DNA of 22,480 nt from Planctomycetales bacterium 4484_123 (GTDB lineage: Bacteria; Planctomycetota; Phycisphaerae; SM23-33), in NCBI GenBank assembly GCA_002049885.1, contig MVCS01000011.1:1-22480 (forward strand), given 5' to 3'. Shown here in pieces: positions 8,119 to 15,521 of the stretch. Positions within the stretch are counted from its first letter, which is position 1; each line of letters begins with the position of its first letter. Both the position numbers and the translations under genes were made by a program. The notes below the pieces were generated by a model. It saw only the letters and a program-made list of their open reading frames with translations, was not told where the DNA came from and did no database searches.

Positions 8119-8840
8119 GGAGAAACCCTCACCAAACGCACCGCGTACATGCATGACGGGCCCGCCGCCCCCGAGGCCTTGCCCCGGCCGACGCCGGCCA
8201 CCAGCACCCCGCCGGCCCGGACCTGCTCGTTCGTGGCGAAGTAGATAACGCCATTCGCAACCACGGGCCGACCCGTCACCCGGCGCGGCGTCTTGAACAG
8301 CCAAAGGGCCCTGCCCGTCCGCGCATCCAGCGCGTGCAGTCCCTTGGCAGAACCAAAATACACTATTCCCTGCCGCACCGCCGGGGCCGTCAGCCCCACG
8401 CCGCCCCAGCCCACCAGGGTCCCGCCGACCTGCACCCACACCCGGCCCGCCCCGGCCTGCACCACCCTGCCCCCGCCGGAGGACTGGTCTGCCTTCACCT
8501 CGTACGTCCACACCTCCTTGCCCGTACCGGCATCCAGTGCCAGCACCCGCCCCTGGTGAGTCAGGTACACCTTCCCCCCTGCCACGGCCATCCTCAGCGC
8601 CCGGGGCGACCGCATCGTCCCGATAACTACAACTACTCTGCCGTTGACGACCACCCGCTGGACGAACTCGGCCGGCCCGGAACCCCCCGGCAGCACGCGG
8701 TCCCACCGGCGCTTGCCGGTGGCCGCATCCAAGGCCCGCAGGCAGTCCCCGGCGCGATACAGGACCAGGCCCGCACCGACCGTTAGTGCCACCGGCACCT
8801 CCTGGCCCACCGGGTCGCCGCCCCGGGCCGACCACTTCTG
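8115..8840 (-). CDS. PQQ-like beta-propeller protein, C-terminal part (after apparent frameshift)
   Basis: This frame continues the protein begun at 9748. It picks up at QKWSARGGDPVGQEVPVALTV and runs through further PQQ/quinoprotein-type blades: ALDAATGKRRW, ALDAGTGKEVWTYEV, GLHALDARTGRALWLFK, then RPVVANGVIYFAT. It ends in VRLVRVSP at the GTGA overlap with rpe. The open frame extends back to 9029, but that upstream stretch is out-of-frame reading of the first half and has no propeller character. Joining the two frames at about 8840 by adding one C (GCCAG to GCCCAG) gives a continuous protein of about 544 residues. I read the halves as one gene broken by a one-base deletion, real or a sequencing error. 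Confidence 0.8.
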   Translation of the reverse strand, partial: QKWSARGGDPVGQEVPVALTVGAGLVLYRAGDCLRALDAATGKRRWDRVLPGGSGPAEFVQRVVVNGRVVVVIGTMRSPRALRMAVAGGKVYLTHQGRVLALDAGTGKEVWTYEVKADQSSGGGRVVQAGAGRVWVQVGGTLVGWGGVGLTAPAVRQGIVYFGSAKGLHALDARTGRALWLFKTPRRVTGRPVVANGVIYFATNEQVRAGGVLVAGVGRGKASGAAGPSCMYAVRLVRVSP

Positions 8841-9748
8841 GCGATGTCCAGGGCGTGCACCCTGCCGTGATCGGTGGCCACGTACACCAGTCGGCCGGCG
8901 GCAACCGGGGCGACCTGGACCGGGACCTTGCCCGGCAACGCACCACGCCACCTTGCACGCCCGGTGGCAGCGTCCACGGCCAGCAGGGCCTTGCCAGTCT
9001 TGGCAGCGGCGTAGATGATCCCACCGCACAGCGACGGCCTGCCCGCCACCTCAGGCCCCTTGAAGTCCTTTACCGCCCGACCTGTGCCGGCATCCAGCGC
9101 CTTCAGCACGCCCGCGGGAGAGACCAGATAGACCACCGCCTCCCGCGCCAGCAGACCGCCGTCGGGCCTACAGGCAGCTTCCCAGAGCTTCTTGCCCGTG
9201 GCCGCATCCACCGCGTACGCGCGACCATCCAGCAACATACACATCGCCGTTCCACCGGCCACCACGGGCCCGTCCGACGCCCCCTCCGCCAACGGTGCCC
9301 TCCACAGCAGGTTCTGCTGGACAGCCTCACAGCGCCGCCGAAAGGCCCCCTTGCGAATCTGGGCCAGGGCCTTGGCCGCCCGGGCACGGACCTCAGCATC
9401 GTCCGACTTCAAGGCCCGCTCCAGGGCCTTGACGGCAGGTGGGCCTATCCTGATGAGCTCCTCCTCCGCCTGCTGCCGGAGGTGGTACTTCTCAGCCCCG
9501 AGCTGTTCGACCAGCCGGCCGATCCGGGCGGGGTCGGCCCCGGCGGGGGCCGAGCCCGGCTCTGCCGCTCGGGCAGGAGCCAACCACAGCACCAGGGCAG
9601 CCCAGCCAATCCAGGCCGCCCGGACGAACTCCCACGCCGGCCCGTCGGGCCCGGTCAACCCGCATGCCCATCTCTTGGCCACTTCGCTCTCCAGCGGGAC
9701 ACAGCAGTCTTGCCAAGGCGTACCGCCGCCGGCCAGGCCGCGGCTCAT
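8783..9748 (-). CDS. Secreted HEAT-repeat plus PQQ-like beta-propeller protein, N-terminal part (frameshifted)
   Basis: This is the first half of the broken gene. A hydrophobic segment at residues 44-60 ending in PARAAEPG looks like a Sec signal peptide, so the product is probably exported. Residues about 74-134 form HEAT-type helices (LRQQAEEELIRIGPPAVKALE, then DDAEVRARAAKALAQI). PQQ-type blades follow, with AVDAATGKKLWEA, ALDAGTGRAVKDF, AVDAATGRARWRG and HGRVHALDIA. After about 8840 this frame loses resemblance and stops at 8783. Such proteins usually act as binding scaffolds; no enzyme site is evident. The ATG at 9748 overlaps the pgk stop as ATGA, but it gives a long charged lead. A GTG at 9682, with GGAG 6 bases upstream, gives a more normal signal peptide and is a good alternative start. 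Confidence 0.82.
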   Translation of the reverse strand: MSRGLAGGGTPWQDCCVPLESEVAKRWACGLTGPDGPAWEFVRAAWIGWAALVLWLAPARAAEPGSAPAGADPARIGRLVEQLGAEKYHLRQQAEEELIRIGPPAVKALERALKSDDAEVRARAAKALAQIRKGAFRRRCEAVQQNLLWRAPLAEGASDGPVVAGGTAMCMLLDGRAYAVDAATGKKLWEAACRPDGGLLAREAVVYLVSPAGVLKALDAGTGRAVKDFKGPEVAGRPSLCGGIIYAAAKTGKALLAVDAATGRARWRGALPGKVPVQVAPVAAGRLVYVATDHGRVHALDIARSGRPGAATRWARRCRWH

Positions 9749-10998
9749 TTCTCGTCGAGCACCTCGATAGCGGGCATGGGCTTGCCCTCGAGATACGCCA
9801 GGCAGGCCCCGCCGCCGGTGGAGACGTGGGTCATCTTGTCCTTCAGGCCGGCCTGCTCGACGGCAGCGGCCGAGTCACCGCCGCCGATGATGCTCACCGC
9901 ACCGGCGGAGGCGGCCTGAGCCACCGCCTCGGCCACTGCCTTGGTACCCGCGGCGTAGGCCGCCTTCTCAAAGACGCCCATGGGCCCGTTCCAGACGAGG
10001 GTTTTGGCCGAGCTGATGACCTCGCCGAAGGCCGCCACCGTCTCGGGACCGATGTCCATGCCCATCAGGTTTTCCGGAATGTCCGTGCCATCGACGCCGA
10101 CGGGCTTGCCGGTCTCGAAATCGTCCGTGGCCACATGGTCAACCGGCAGCAGAATCTTCTCGCCGGCCCGGGCCAGCAGCCGCTTCATGTCCTCGATGTG
10201 GTCGGCATCCAGGCAGCTCTTACCCACAGCCACGCCCTTGGCCGCCAGCAGGGTATAGGCCATCGCCCCGCCGACAAGCAGCCGGTCCACCTTGTCCAAC
10301 AGGGTCGATATCAGGGATATCTTGTCGCGAACCTTCGCCCCGCCCAGGATGGCCACGAAGGGCCGGGCCGGTGAGGCCAGGGCTTCGTGCAGGTACTTGA
10401 TTTCCTTCTCCACCAGGAAGCCCGCCACCGCCGGGCCGCCCTTGGCCTGGATGGCCCGGGCCAGGCCGTACATGCTGGCGTGCTTGCGGTGGCACGTGCC
10501 GAAGGCGTCGTTGACGTACACCTCGCCGAGGGAGGCCAGGGCGGCCACGAACTCATCCAGCGTCGCCTGCTGCTCGGGGGTGAGTTTGTGGTCGGGGTTC
10601 TTCTTGGCCGCATCCGGCATGGTCTCGCCGGGATGAAAGCGGAGGTTCTCCAACAGTAGCACCTCGCCGGCACCCAGTCCCGCGGCCAACTTCTGCGCCT
10701 CCGCCCCCACGACCTCCGGGGGGCCCAGCGTCACCGTCTTGCCCAGGTGCTCGCCCAGCCGCTCGGCCACGGGCTTGAGACTCAACTGCTCCTCGAAGCC
10801 TTCGCCCTTGGGCCGGCCCAGGTGGCTCATCAGCACCAGCCGGCCGCCGGCGGCCAGCACGTGCCGAATCGACTCCAGGGCCTGCACGATGCGGTTGTCA
10901 TTGGTCACCCTGCCGGCCTCTACCGGCACGTTGAAGTCCACCCGCATCAGCACCGTCTTGCCCGAAACGTCAATGTCCGCAAGCGTCTTCTTGGCCAT
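9745..10998 (-). CDS. pgk: Phosphoglycerate kinase
   Basis: Pgk transfers phosphate between 1,3-bisphosphoglycerate and ADP in glycolysis and gluconeogenesis. The 417 residues include the substrate-binding N-domain, with VLMRVDFNVP, LMSHLGRPKG, LLLENLRFHPGE and VNDAFGTCHRKHASMYG. The nucleotide-binding C-domain has ILGGAKVRDKI, LLVGGAMAYTLLAAKG, the WNGPMGVFE loop and the GGGDSAAAVE and STGGGACL glycine loops. It is about 20 residues longer than many bacterial Pgk proteins because of a segment after LRFHPGE (KKNPDHKLTPEQQATLDEF), similar to longer versions in other phyla. AGGGA lies about 7 bases before the ATG. It looks like the first gene of the run pgk, PQQ-propeller, rpe, accD, and its stop overlaps the next start as ATGA. 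Confidence 0.97.
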   Translation of the reverse strand: MAKKTLADIDVSGKTVLMRVDFNVPVEAGRVTNDNRIVQALESIRHVLAAGGRLVLMSHLGRPKGEGFEEQLSLKPVAERLGEHLGKTVTLGPPEVVGAEAQKLAAGLGAGEVLLLENLRFHPGETMPDAAKKNPDHKLTPEQQATLDEFVAALASLGEVYVNDAFGTCHRKHASMYGLARAIQAKGGPAVAGFLVEKEIKYLHEALASPARPFVAILGGAKVRDKISLISTLLDKVDRLLVGGAMAYTLLAAKGVAVGKSCLDADHIEDMKRLLARAGEKILLPVDHVATDDFETGKPVGVDGTDIPENLMGMDIGPETVAAFGEVISSAKTLVWNGPMGVFEKAAYAAGTKAVAEAVAQAASAGAVSIIGGGDSAAAVEQAGLKDKMTHVSTGGGACLAYLEGKPMPAIEVLDEK

Positions 10999-11282
10999 AA
11001 CCGCATCCCTTACAACTCAGTCATCGGTCAGGATTCATCCCGCAATACCCTCGCGCCTGGCGTTGCGGTACAGTGGATATTCCTGGGCCTCGCATACCCG
11101 GCCCGAACGCGCGTATCGCGCATGGGACGAGATGCATGGTAGGGCCGTCCGGCGCCTTTGGCAACCCGCAAGCGGCCCGCCAGCTCCGACCAGGGACGCT
11201 CACCACGCAAGGCAGGCCCTTCCCCGACCGATAAGTCCAATGGAACGAGGCCAAGACCACGCAGTGAACGGAGGGCCGACGC
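10999..11282. other. Intergenic region between divergent pgk and a small gene
   Basis: These 284 bp should hold the promoter of the pgk run (minus) and that of the small plus-strand gene. I see no hexamer pair good enough to call on either strand. A short perfect inverted repeat, GCGCG-TAT-CGCGC, lies at 11109-11121 and could be an operator-like site, though such a palindrome is easily met by chance at this GC content. No tRNA or small-RNA fold was evident. Confidence 0.4.
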
Positions 11283-11504
11283 ATGGGCAGGCACGAACCC
11301 CGCAGCCAGCGGCGAGAGGTCGCCACGATGGATCGCCAGGGGCTCATCAAGGCCATCCTGACCGTGAAGTGCACCTTCCCCGTTGACCTCACGGAGGAGT
11401 TCCTCCAGGGCCTCAGCATCGAGCGCCTCCGACACATATACCAGGCACTGAGCCTCCGCGCCCGGTCCCGGCGCAGCAGCCACCAGCCGGCGAAGGCCCG
11501 CTAG
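11283..11504 (+). CDS. Small hypothetical protein (58 or 73 residues)
   Basis: I cannot name a family. The core, from Met16 on, reads LIKAILTVKCTFPVDLTEEF then LQGLSIERLRHIYQALSLRA, which has the hydrophobic periodicity of two or three amphipathic helices, and it ends in a basic, Ser- and Arg-rich tail. The sequence looks like real protein, unlike the low-complexity antisense frames over it. Two starts are supported: ATG 11283 with GGAGG 8 bases upstream, and ATG 11328 with GAGAGG 8 bases upstream. The second removes a basic, family-neutral lead and gives 58 residues. From memory, similar short proteins with an LTEEFLxxLSxERLRHI-like core occur in Planctomycetota, but I cannot check. The TAG stop overlaps the convergent lpxI stop through a shared CTAG. 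Confidence 0.65.
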   Translation: MGRHEPRSQRREVATMDRQGLIKAILTVKCTFPVDLTEEFLQGLSIERLRHIYQALSLRARSRRSSHQPAKAR

Positions 11505-12343
11505 GGGCGCTTCCCCACCACCGCTATGCCGAGCTCGTCGGCCAGCCCGAGCGTCTGGGGCTTGTCCAGAATGAGCGTCCGGTATGCCTCCAGCACCAAG
11601 CAGACGCCCCCCGCGGCCTTGAGGTTGCGGATGGTCTCCGGGCCGACGGTGGGCACGTCGAAGCGCATGTCCTGATCTGGCCGGGCGACCTTCACCAGCG
11701 TCCAGCCGCCAGAGGGGCAGAGTTCTCCGGCTCGCCGGATCATCCGGTCGGTGCCCTCGATGGCCTCCACGGCGATGATGTCGCCCTCCTTGACGGCCAG
11801 GGCCTGGCCGATATCCAGGGCGGCGCTGCGACGGGCCAGGTCGAAGCCGAAGGCCACGTCCGCCGCCGCCTTGCGGGGCACGGGCGTCCGCGTCATCGGG
11901 CCCTCGCTGGCGAGGTGCTCCCGACAGTACTCGACACTCGACATGAGCTCGATGCCCTCCCCTGCCAGTTCCCCTGCCACGGCCAGCAGCACCGCGTTAT
12001 CGCGGTGGTCGTGCCGGAGCTTGCGATACCACAGCCTCAGGGCCCGCATGTCCGGCAGGTATCGCAGCAGGCGAAACGGCGTGTAGATCTCGGCCTTCCG
12101 CACGCCGCCGGCCAGCACCGCCCGCTTCACGCCCGCCCGCCGAAGCAACCGAATCCACCGGCCCACGCGGGTGACGCCGGCCCAATTGAAGCGGTCGGCC
12201 AGGCCGCGCAGGGCCGGGTCGGCCAGGCCGCGAAAGGCCACCACGACCAGTCCCCGGCCAGCCTGACGTACGCCCTCGGCCACCAGCACCGGCAGCCGAC
12301 CGGCCCCGGCGATCAGGCCTACCGGTTCGCCCCTGTCGGTCAC
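11501..12343 (-). CDS. lpxI: UDP-2,3-diacylglucosamine diphosphatase, LpxI type (DUF1009)
   Basis: LpxI hydrolyses UDP-2,3-diacylglucosamine to lipid X and UMP in lipid A synthesis. It is unrelated in sequence to LpxH and replaces it in many bacteria. The 280 residues match the family length. Near the N-terminus is PVGLIAGAGRLPVLVAEGVR, followed by VGRWIRLLRRAGVKRAVLAG. The conserved C-terminal domain has ALDIGQALAVKEGDIIAVEA, EGTDRMIRRAGEL, VKVARPDQDMRFDVPTVGP and AAGGVCLVLEAYRTLILDK. The start is a GTG at 12343 overlapping the lpxD stop as GTGA, which implies translational coupling and fits consecutive lipid A steps. The stop shares CTAG (11501-11504) with the convergent small gene. Confidence 0.94.
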   Translation of the reverse strand: MTDRGEPVGLIAGAGRLPVLVAEGVRQAGRGLVVVAFRGLADPALRGLADRFNWAGVTRVGRWIRLLRRAGVKRAVLAGGVRKAEIYTPFRLLRYLPDMRALRLWYRKLRHDHRDNAVLLAVAGELAGEGIELMSSVEYCREHLASEGPMTRTPVPRKAAADVAFGFDLARRSAALDIGQALAVKEGDIIAVEAIEGTDRMIRRAGELCPSGGWTLVKVARPDQDMRFDVPTVGPETIRNLKAAGGVCLVLEAYRTLILDKPQTLGLADELGIAVVGKRP

Positions 12344-13410
12344 TTCCGGGTCTCGTCTCGGCCGGCGAGCCGGGCCTCCAGCTCCGCCAGCCGGCTCTGG
12401 AGTTCCTTGACCTGCCGGCGCAGCTCCGGAAGCTGGGCCAGCACGGAATACACCCGGCGGGCGCGGCTGCGGGGCATGGCCGGCTGACCGAAGACTTCCT
12501 GGCCGTCCTCGACGTCGTTGATGACGCCGGCCTTGGCGCCCACCCGGACCTGGTCGCCGATGTTGATGTGCCCGACCACCCCGCTCTGGCCGGCGAAACT
12601 GCAATAGTCGCCTATGTTGGTGGACCCGGCTATGCCCGACTGTGCCACGAACAGGCAGCCCCGGCCCACCTTGGTGCCGTGGCCGATGGCCACCAGGTTG
12701 GAGAACTTCGTGCCCGCCCCTATGACCGTCGCACCCAGCGTGGCCCGGTCGATGGTACAGCAGGAGCCGATCTCCACATCGTCGGCCACCTCCACCCAGC
12801 CGGACTGGGGTATCTTCTCGTGCACGCCCGCATGGGTGGCGTAGCCGAAGCCATCCTGGCCGATGACGCTGCAGGCGTGAACCGTCACCCGGTCGCCCAG
12901 CACCGTGCCCTCGTACAGCACCACGTTGGGGTACAGGATGCAATCGGCCCCGATGCGGACGGACGCCCCCACGTACACGCCCGGGTACAGCACCGTGCGG
13001 TCGCCGATCTCGGCCCCCGGCCCGATGCTCACAAACTGCCCCACGCACACGCCCTGGCCCAGCCTGGCCGTGGGGTCGATCCTGGCGGCCGGGTCCACCC
13101 CCTCGAAGGGATGCTCGCGGAAGCCGTACAGCTCCACCATGGCCTGGCGAAATGCGAAGTAGGGGTCCTTGCAGCGGATCAGGCTCTGGCCGGGGCCCTG
13201 GTAGTCCTCGGCCACGATGACGGCGCCGGCCGAGGTGGTGGCCATGAAACGCTTGTAGCGCCCGTGGGCGAGGAAGGCCACTTCCTCCTCCCCGGCCTCG
13301 GCCAGCGAGTTGGCCCCGCGGATCATCCTCTCGGCAGGGCCCTCCAGCCGCCCGCCGATCCGCTGGGCCAGCTCGCGCAGCGTCATCGCCTTGGCTGATA
13401 CCCGGCTCAT
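12340..13410 (-). CDS. lpxD: UDP-3-O-acylglucosamine N-acyltransferase
   Basis: LpxD adds the N-linked acyl chain to UDP-3-O-acylglucosamine in lipid A synthesis. The 356 residues show the N-terminal uridine-binding domain (about 9-100, with SLAEAGEEEVAFLAHGRYKR) and then a left-handed parallel beta-helix of hexapeptide repeats (about 105-300). Conserved pieces include SVIGQDGFGYA at 181-191 and TIDRATLG. The catalytic His is H244 in NLVAIGHGTKVG; proteobacterial enzymes have IAHN here, so the His is kept but the next residue is Gly. Residues about 325-350 form a C-terminal amphipathic helix. No clear ribosome site precedes ATG 13410; Met9 (13386) would also fit. lpxI is coupled downstream. 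No lpxA, lpxB or lpxC is in the window. Confidence 0.95.
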   Translation of the reverse strand: MSRVSAKAMTLRELAQRIGGRLEGPAERMIRGANSLAEAGEEEVAFLAHGRYKRFMATTSAGAVIVAEDYQGPGQSLIRCKDPYFAFRQAMVELYGFREHPFEGVDPAARIDPTARLGQGVCVGQFVSIGPGAEIGDRTVLYPGVYVGASVRIGADCILYPNVVLYEGTVLGDRVTVHACSVIGQDGFGYATHAGVHEKIPQSGWVEVADDVEIGSCCTIDRATLGATVIGAGTKFSNLVAIGHGTKVGRGCLFVAQSGIAGSTNIGDYCSFAGQSGVVGHINIGDQVRVGAKAGVINDVEDGQEVFGQPAMPRSRARRVYSVLAQLPELRRQVKELQSRLAELEARLAGRDETRK

Positions 13411-13603
13411 CCAGGCTGCGAGCGTAATCCCGCCCCGCCATCACGTCAAGGCGCCGCGCGACCCCGACCAGCCGGGCCGCCCGCCCCCAAGCTCGGGCCG
13501 GTCAGGCAACGCCCGCGCCGACTTTGGGCCCCCCAACACGGTGAAGTGCGCTGGCCGGGATCCGAGCATCCCCGCCCGCCTCTCGCGTCATTCGCCCCAA
13601 CCA

Positions 13604-13624
13604 AGCCCCGGTCTGCCGGGGGCT
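13604..13624 (-). terminator. Terminator-like hairpin just after the STAS gene
   Basis: Read on the minus strand, a stem with CCGGGG/CCCCGG (6 bp), a 4-base loop, a one-base bulge and 2 further pairs starts one base past the STAS stop codon and is followed by TTGGTTGGGG. The T-tract is poor, so intrinsic termination is plausible but not certain. Confidence 0.5.
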
Positions 13625-13625
13625 C

Positions 13626-13991
13626 CTAGCCGCCCGGACCTTCCAGTGCGGCCACGGCCGAGGGGACATCCGTAAAAAAGGCGAAGACCTTCGCCAGGCC
13701 GGTGACCTGCATCATCTTCATGGGATGGCCCACCAGCCCGGCCAGCGCCAAGCGGCCTCGCCGCTTGTTCACACGCCGCAGCAGCACCACCAGGCTGCCC
13801 AAGGCCACACTGTCGATGAACTTCACCCTGCCGAGGTCCACGACCAGCCTGGGCGGACAGTCAGCCTGGTCGGCCCGCTCGAGCCAGCCCAGCAGGGCGT
13901 CGGTGCAGGCAGGAGCCAGCTCTGCGGCGTTGACCACCGCCACGGTCACCGACCCGGCGGCCTGAAACTCGATGCCCGTTTGGTCCGTCAC
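13626..13991 (-). CDS. STAS-domain protein, anti-sigma factor antagonist type
   Basis: This is a single STAS domain of about 121 residues, the fold of SpoIIAA/RsbV proteins that bind anti-sigma factor kinases and are switched by serine phosphorylation. The diagnostic segment is RLVVDLGRVKFIDSVALGSL, in which the Ser of the IDS motif is the usual phosphorylation site; it is followed by LVVLLRRVNKRRGRLALAGL and VFAFFTDVPSAVAALEG. I chose the GTG at 13991 because GGAGG lies 5 bases upstream. An ATG at 14006 has no ribosome site and would add 5 residues. No kinase, phosphatase or sigma factor gene is adjacent, so its partner is unknown. It is divergent from the lipoprotein gene and followed by a terminator-like hairpin, which suggests a single-gene transcript. 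Confidence 0.88.
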   Translation of the reverse strand: MTDQTGIEFQAAGSVTVAVVNAAELAPACTDALLGWLERADQADCPPRLVVDLGRVKFIDSVALGSLVVLLRRVNKRRGRLALAGLVGHPMKMMQVTGLAKVFAFFTDVPSAVAALEGPGG

Positions 13992-14319
13992 CGCTACCTC
14001 CACCATTGGCGGATTGGCCGGGGCCCAGTGTAGCGTGCCGGCCCGACCCAGCCAAGGGTCGGACTGAACGGCACGCCGCTGCCGGCCGGCGACCGCGCCC
14101 GGAGCCCGCAGTGGTGCATATAATCCTTTCACGGTCCACTTGACAAGGCCCGCGGGGGGTGTTTTGCTTTCGGCCAGCGGCACGAGCGGGCATTGGGGGG
14201 CGAGGCCGGCCGGGTCGATGCCACCATGTGCCGACGGCAAGATGGGCCGGATGACGCCCGCGAACGGATCGCGGGGCGGTTCGGTGGAGTCTTCTGCGTT
14301 GAAACGAAAGGTGACGGCG
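13992..14319. other. Non-coding divergent region between STAS and lipoprotein genes
   Basis: About 328 bp with no convincing gene. The frame of the lipoprotein gene stays open upstream to 14140, but the translation there is low-complexity and would bury the signal peptide, so I treat it as untranslated. The region contains an AT-rich island (TGCATATAATCC, 14115-14126) and a perfect TTGACA at 14140, described separately. A long 5' leader of roughly 100 bases or more is possible for both genes. Confidence 0.5.
14117..14168. promoter_or_regulatory. Candidate divergent promoters
   Basis: On the minus strand, TTGTCA (14146-14141) and TATATG (14122-14117) are 18 bases apart and point toward the STAS gene. 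On the plus strand, a perfect TTGACA at 14140-14145 is followed 17 bases later by only a weak TTTGCT (14163-14168), pointing toward the lipoprotein gene. TATAAT also occurs on the plus strand at 14119-14124 without a matching -35. The hexamers are seen; promoter function is inference, and Planctomycetota promoters are poorly characterised. Confidence 0.3.
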
Positions 14320-15123
14320 ATGAAGGCGACTGCATGCAGACTGGGCATCGTGGCGCTGACTTCCGTGGCGGTGATGGTCCTGGCCATGGGATGCGATCTG
14401 CGCCCGGGCGCCGAGCAGGGCGCCCCGGCAGTGAAGCCCGCCAAGGCGGCGCCCGGGGCGTTCGAGGCGTTCAAGAAGAAATCCTCCGTGCCGGTGCTGT
14501 ACGTGCCGCTGGTGAGCAAGGCGCCGAAGATCGACGCCAAGCTGGACCCGGCGTACGAGAAGGCCACCCCGGTGAACTTCAAGTTCACCGCCGGCGGGGA
14601 CGCCAAGCCCGCGGCCAAGACCACGGCGTACGTGGTCAGCACCAAGAAGAAGCTGTACATGTACTTCGTGTGCGAGTCGCCCGATATGGACGCCCTGCTG
14701 GCCGATGTCCGCAAACGCGACGGTCAGGTCTGGAACGACGACTGCATCGAGTTGTTCATCGACCCTACCAACAAGCGGCAGTTGGATGGCTACGTGCACA
14801 TCATGGTCAACTCCATCCCGGTGACCGCCGAGTGCAAGGGACCGGCTGGGGCTGAGGACTACTCCTGGAACCCCAAGATCGAGGCCAAGACCGACAAGAC
14901 AAAGAAGGCCTGGGTGCTGGAGCTGGCCATCCCCTTCGCCGACCTGGTCCCCGACCCGAGCAAGATCAATCGCGTCTGGGCGGTGAACATGAACCGCATG
15001 GCCTATCTGCTGGATGGCACCGAGGACACCGCCTGGAGCCCGACGGAGTCCACCAGCTCGCACGTGCCGAGCAAGTTCGGCGCCTTCTGGCTGGAAGTGG
15101 GCAACGTGGACAACACCAAGTAG
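14320..15123 (+). CDS. Lipoprotein with carbohydrate-binding family 9-like (CBM9/DOMON) domain
   Basis: A 267-residue exported protein. The signal peptide ends in the lipobox LAMG-C, with Cys25 as the lipidation site; Asp follows at +2, which in E. coli would favour inner-membrane retention, though this rule may not apply here. After a flexible Pro/Ala linker, residues about 55-260 match the CBM9-like fold: PKIDAKLDPAYEKATPVNF opening, LYMYFVCESPDMDAL, then VWNDDCIELFIDPTN, WVLELAIPFADLVPD and the closing GAFWLEVG. The family binds sugars or heme and is often found in secreted planctomycete proteins; the ligand here is unknown. ATG 14320 is preceded by AAAGGTG about 6 bases away and begins the signal peptide exactly; earlier in-frame starts are rejected. 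yhbY follows 14 bp later. Confidence 0.87.
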   Translation: MKATACRLGIVALTSVAVMVLAMGCDLRPGAEQGAPAVKPAKAAPGAFEAFKKKSSVPVLYVPLVSKAPKIDAKLDPAYEKATPVNFKFTAGGDAKPAAKTTAYVVSTKKKLYMYFVCESPDMDALLADVRKRDGQVWNDDCIELFIDPTNKRQLDGYVHIMVNSIPVTAECKGPAGAEDYSWNPKIEAKTDKTKKAWVLELAIPFADLVPDPSKINRVWAVNMNRMAYLLDGTEDTAWSPTESTSSHVPSKFGAFWLEVGNVDNTK

Positions 15124-15137
15124 CACCGCGGCCCAGT

Positions 15138-15485
15138 GTGCCCAGGCTGACCGGCCGGGCAGGTGACGGACTGTTGGCCACCGAGCTGACATCTTCCCAG
15201 CGGGCCTTCCTCCGCTCGAGGGGAAGGCTGCGCAGCGCGGACGTGATCGTCGGCAAGGCGGGATTGAGCCGGGGCGCACTGGGCCACATCCGGGCGATGC
15301 TGGCCCGGCAGGAGCTGCTGAAGGTCAAGCTGCCCCGGCTGCCGGAGGCCTCCCGCCGGGCGGTCGCCCAAGAGCTGGCCCACGCCGCCGGGGCCGAACT
15401 TGTGGACGTGGTCGGCCACATGGTCGTCCTGTACAGACCGAACGACCAGCTCCCGCCGGAGAAGCGGCTGGTGCTGCCCGAGTGA
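15138..15485 (+). CDS. yhbY: YhbY-type CRM-domain RNA-binding protein
   Basis: A small single CRM (CRS1-YhbY) domain protein of up to 115 residues. In E. coli, YhbY associates with pre-50S ribosomal particles. The domain runs from LTSSQRAFLRSRGR through the GxxG-type loop region VIVGKAGLSRGALGHI, ELLKVKLP, and AQELAHAAGAELVDVVGHMVVLYRPN, which is the family's closing strand. It lacks the extra C-terminal regions of plant CRM proteins. The GTG at 15138 is 14 bp after the lipoprotein stop and has no good ribosome site. A TTG at 15174 with AGGTG upstream would give a start close to the domain and closer to the family's usual short lead. The link to the lipoprotein gene is probably co-transcription without functional meaning. 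Confidence 0.9.
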   Translation: MPRLTGRAGDGLLATELTSSQRAFLRSRGRLRSADVIVGKAGLSRGALGHIRAMLARQELLKVKLPRLPEASRRAVAQELAHAAGAELVDVVGHMVVLYRPNDQLPPEKRLVLPE

Positions 15486-15521
15486 CGGAGTCGGCGGGCA
15501 GGCCGGTGGGGCCGGTGCCGC

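Noticed and set aside
8830..8850. Programmed ribosomal frameshift in the PQQ-propeller gene
   Set aside because: There is no slippery heptamer at the junction (ATCGCCAGAAG). A simple missing C explains the frame change better.
11028..11483. Minus-strand frame of 151 codons upstream of pgk
   Set aside because: It covers the likely pgk promoter region and the small plus-strand gene, lacks any motif and looks like antisense low complexity.
14140..14319. Upstream extension of the CBM9-like lipoprotein gene
   Set aside because: The extra 60 codons have no protein character and would place the lipoprotein signal peptide internally; ATG 14320 has a good ribosome site.
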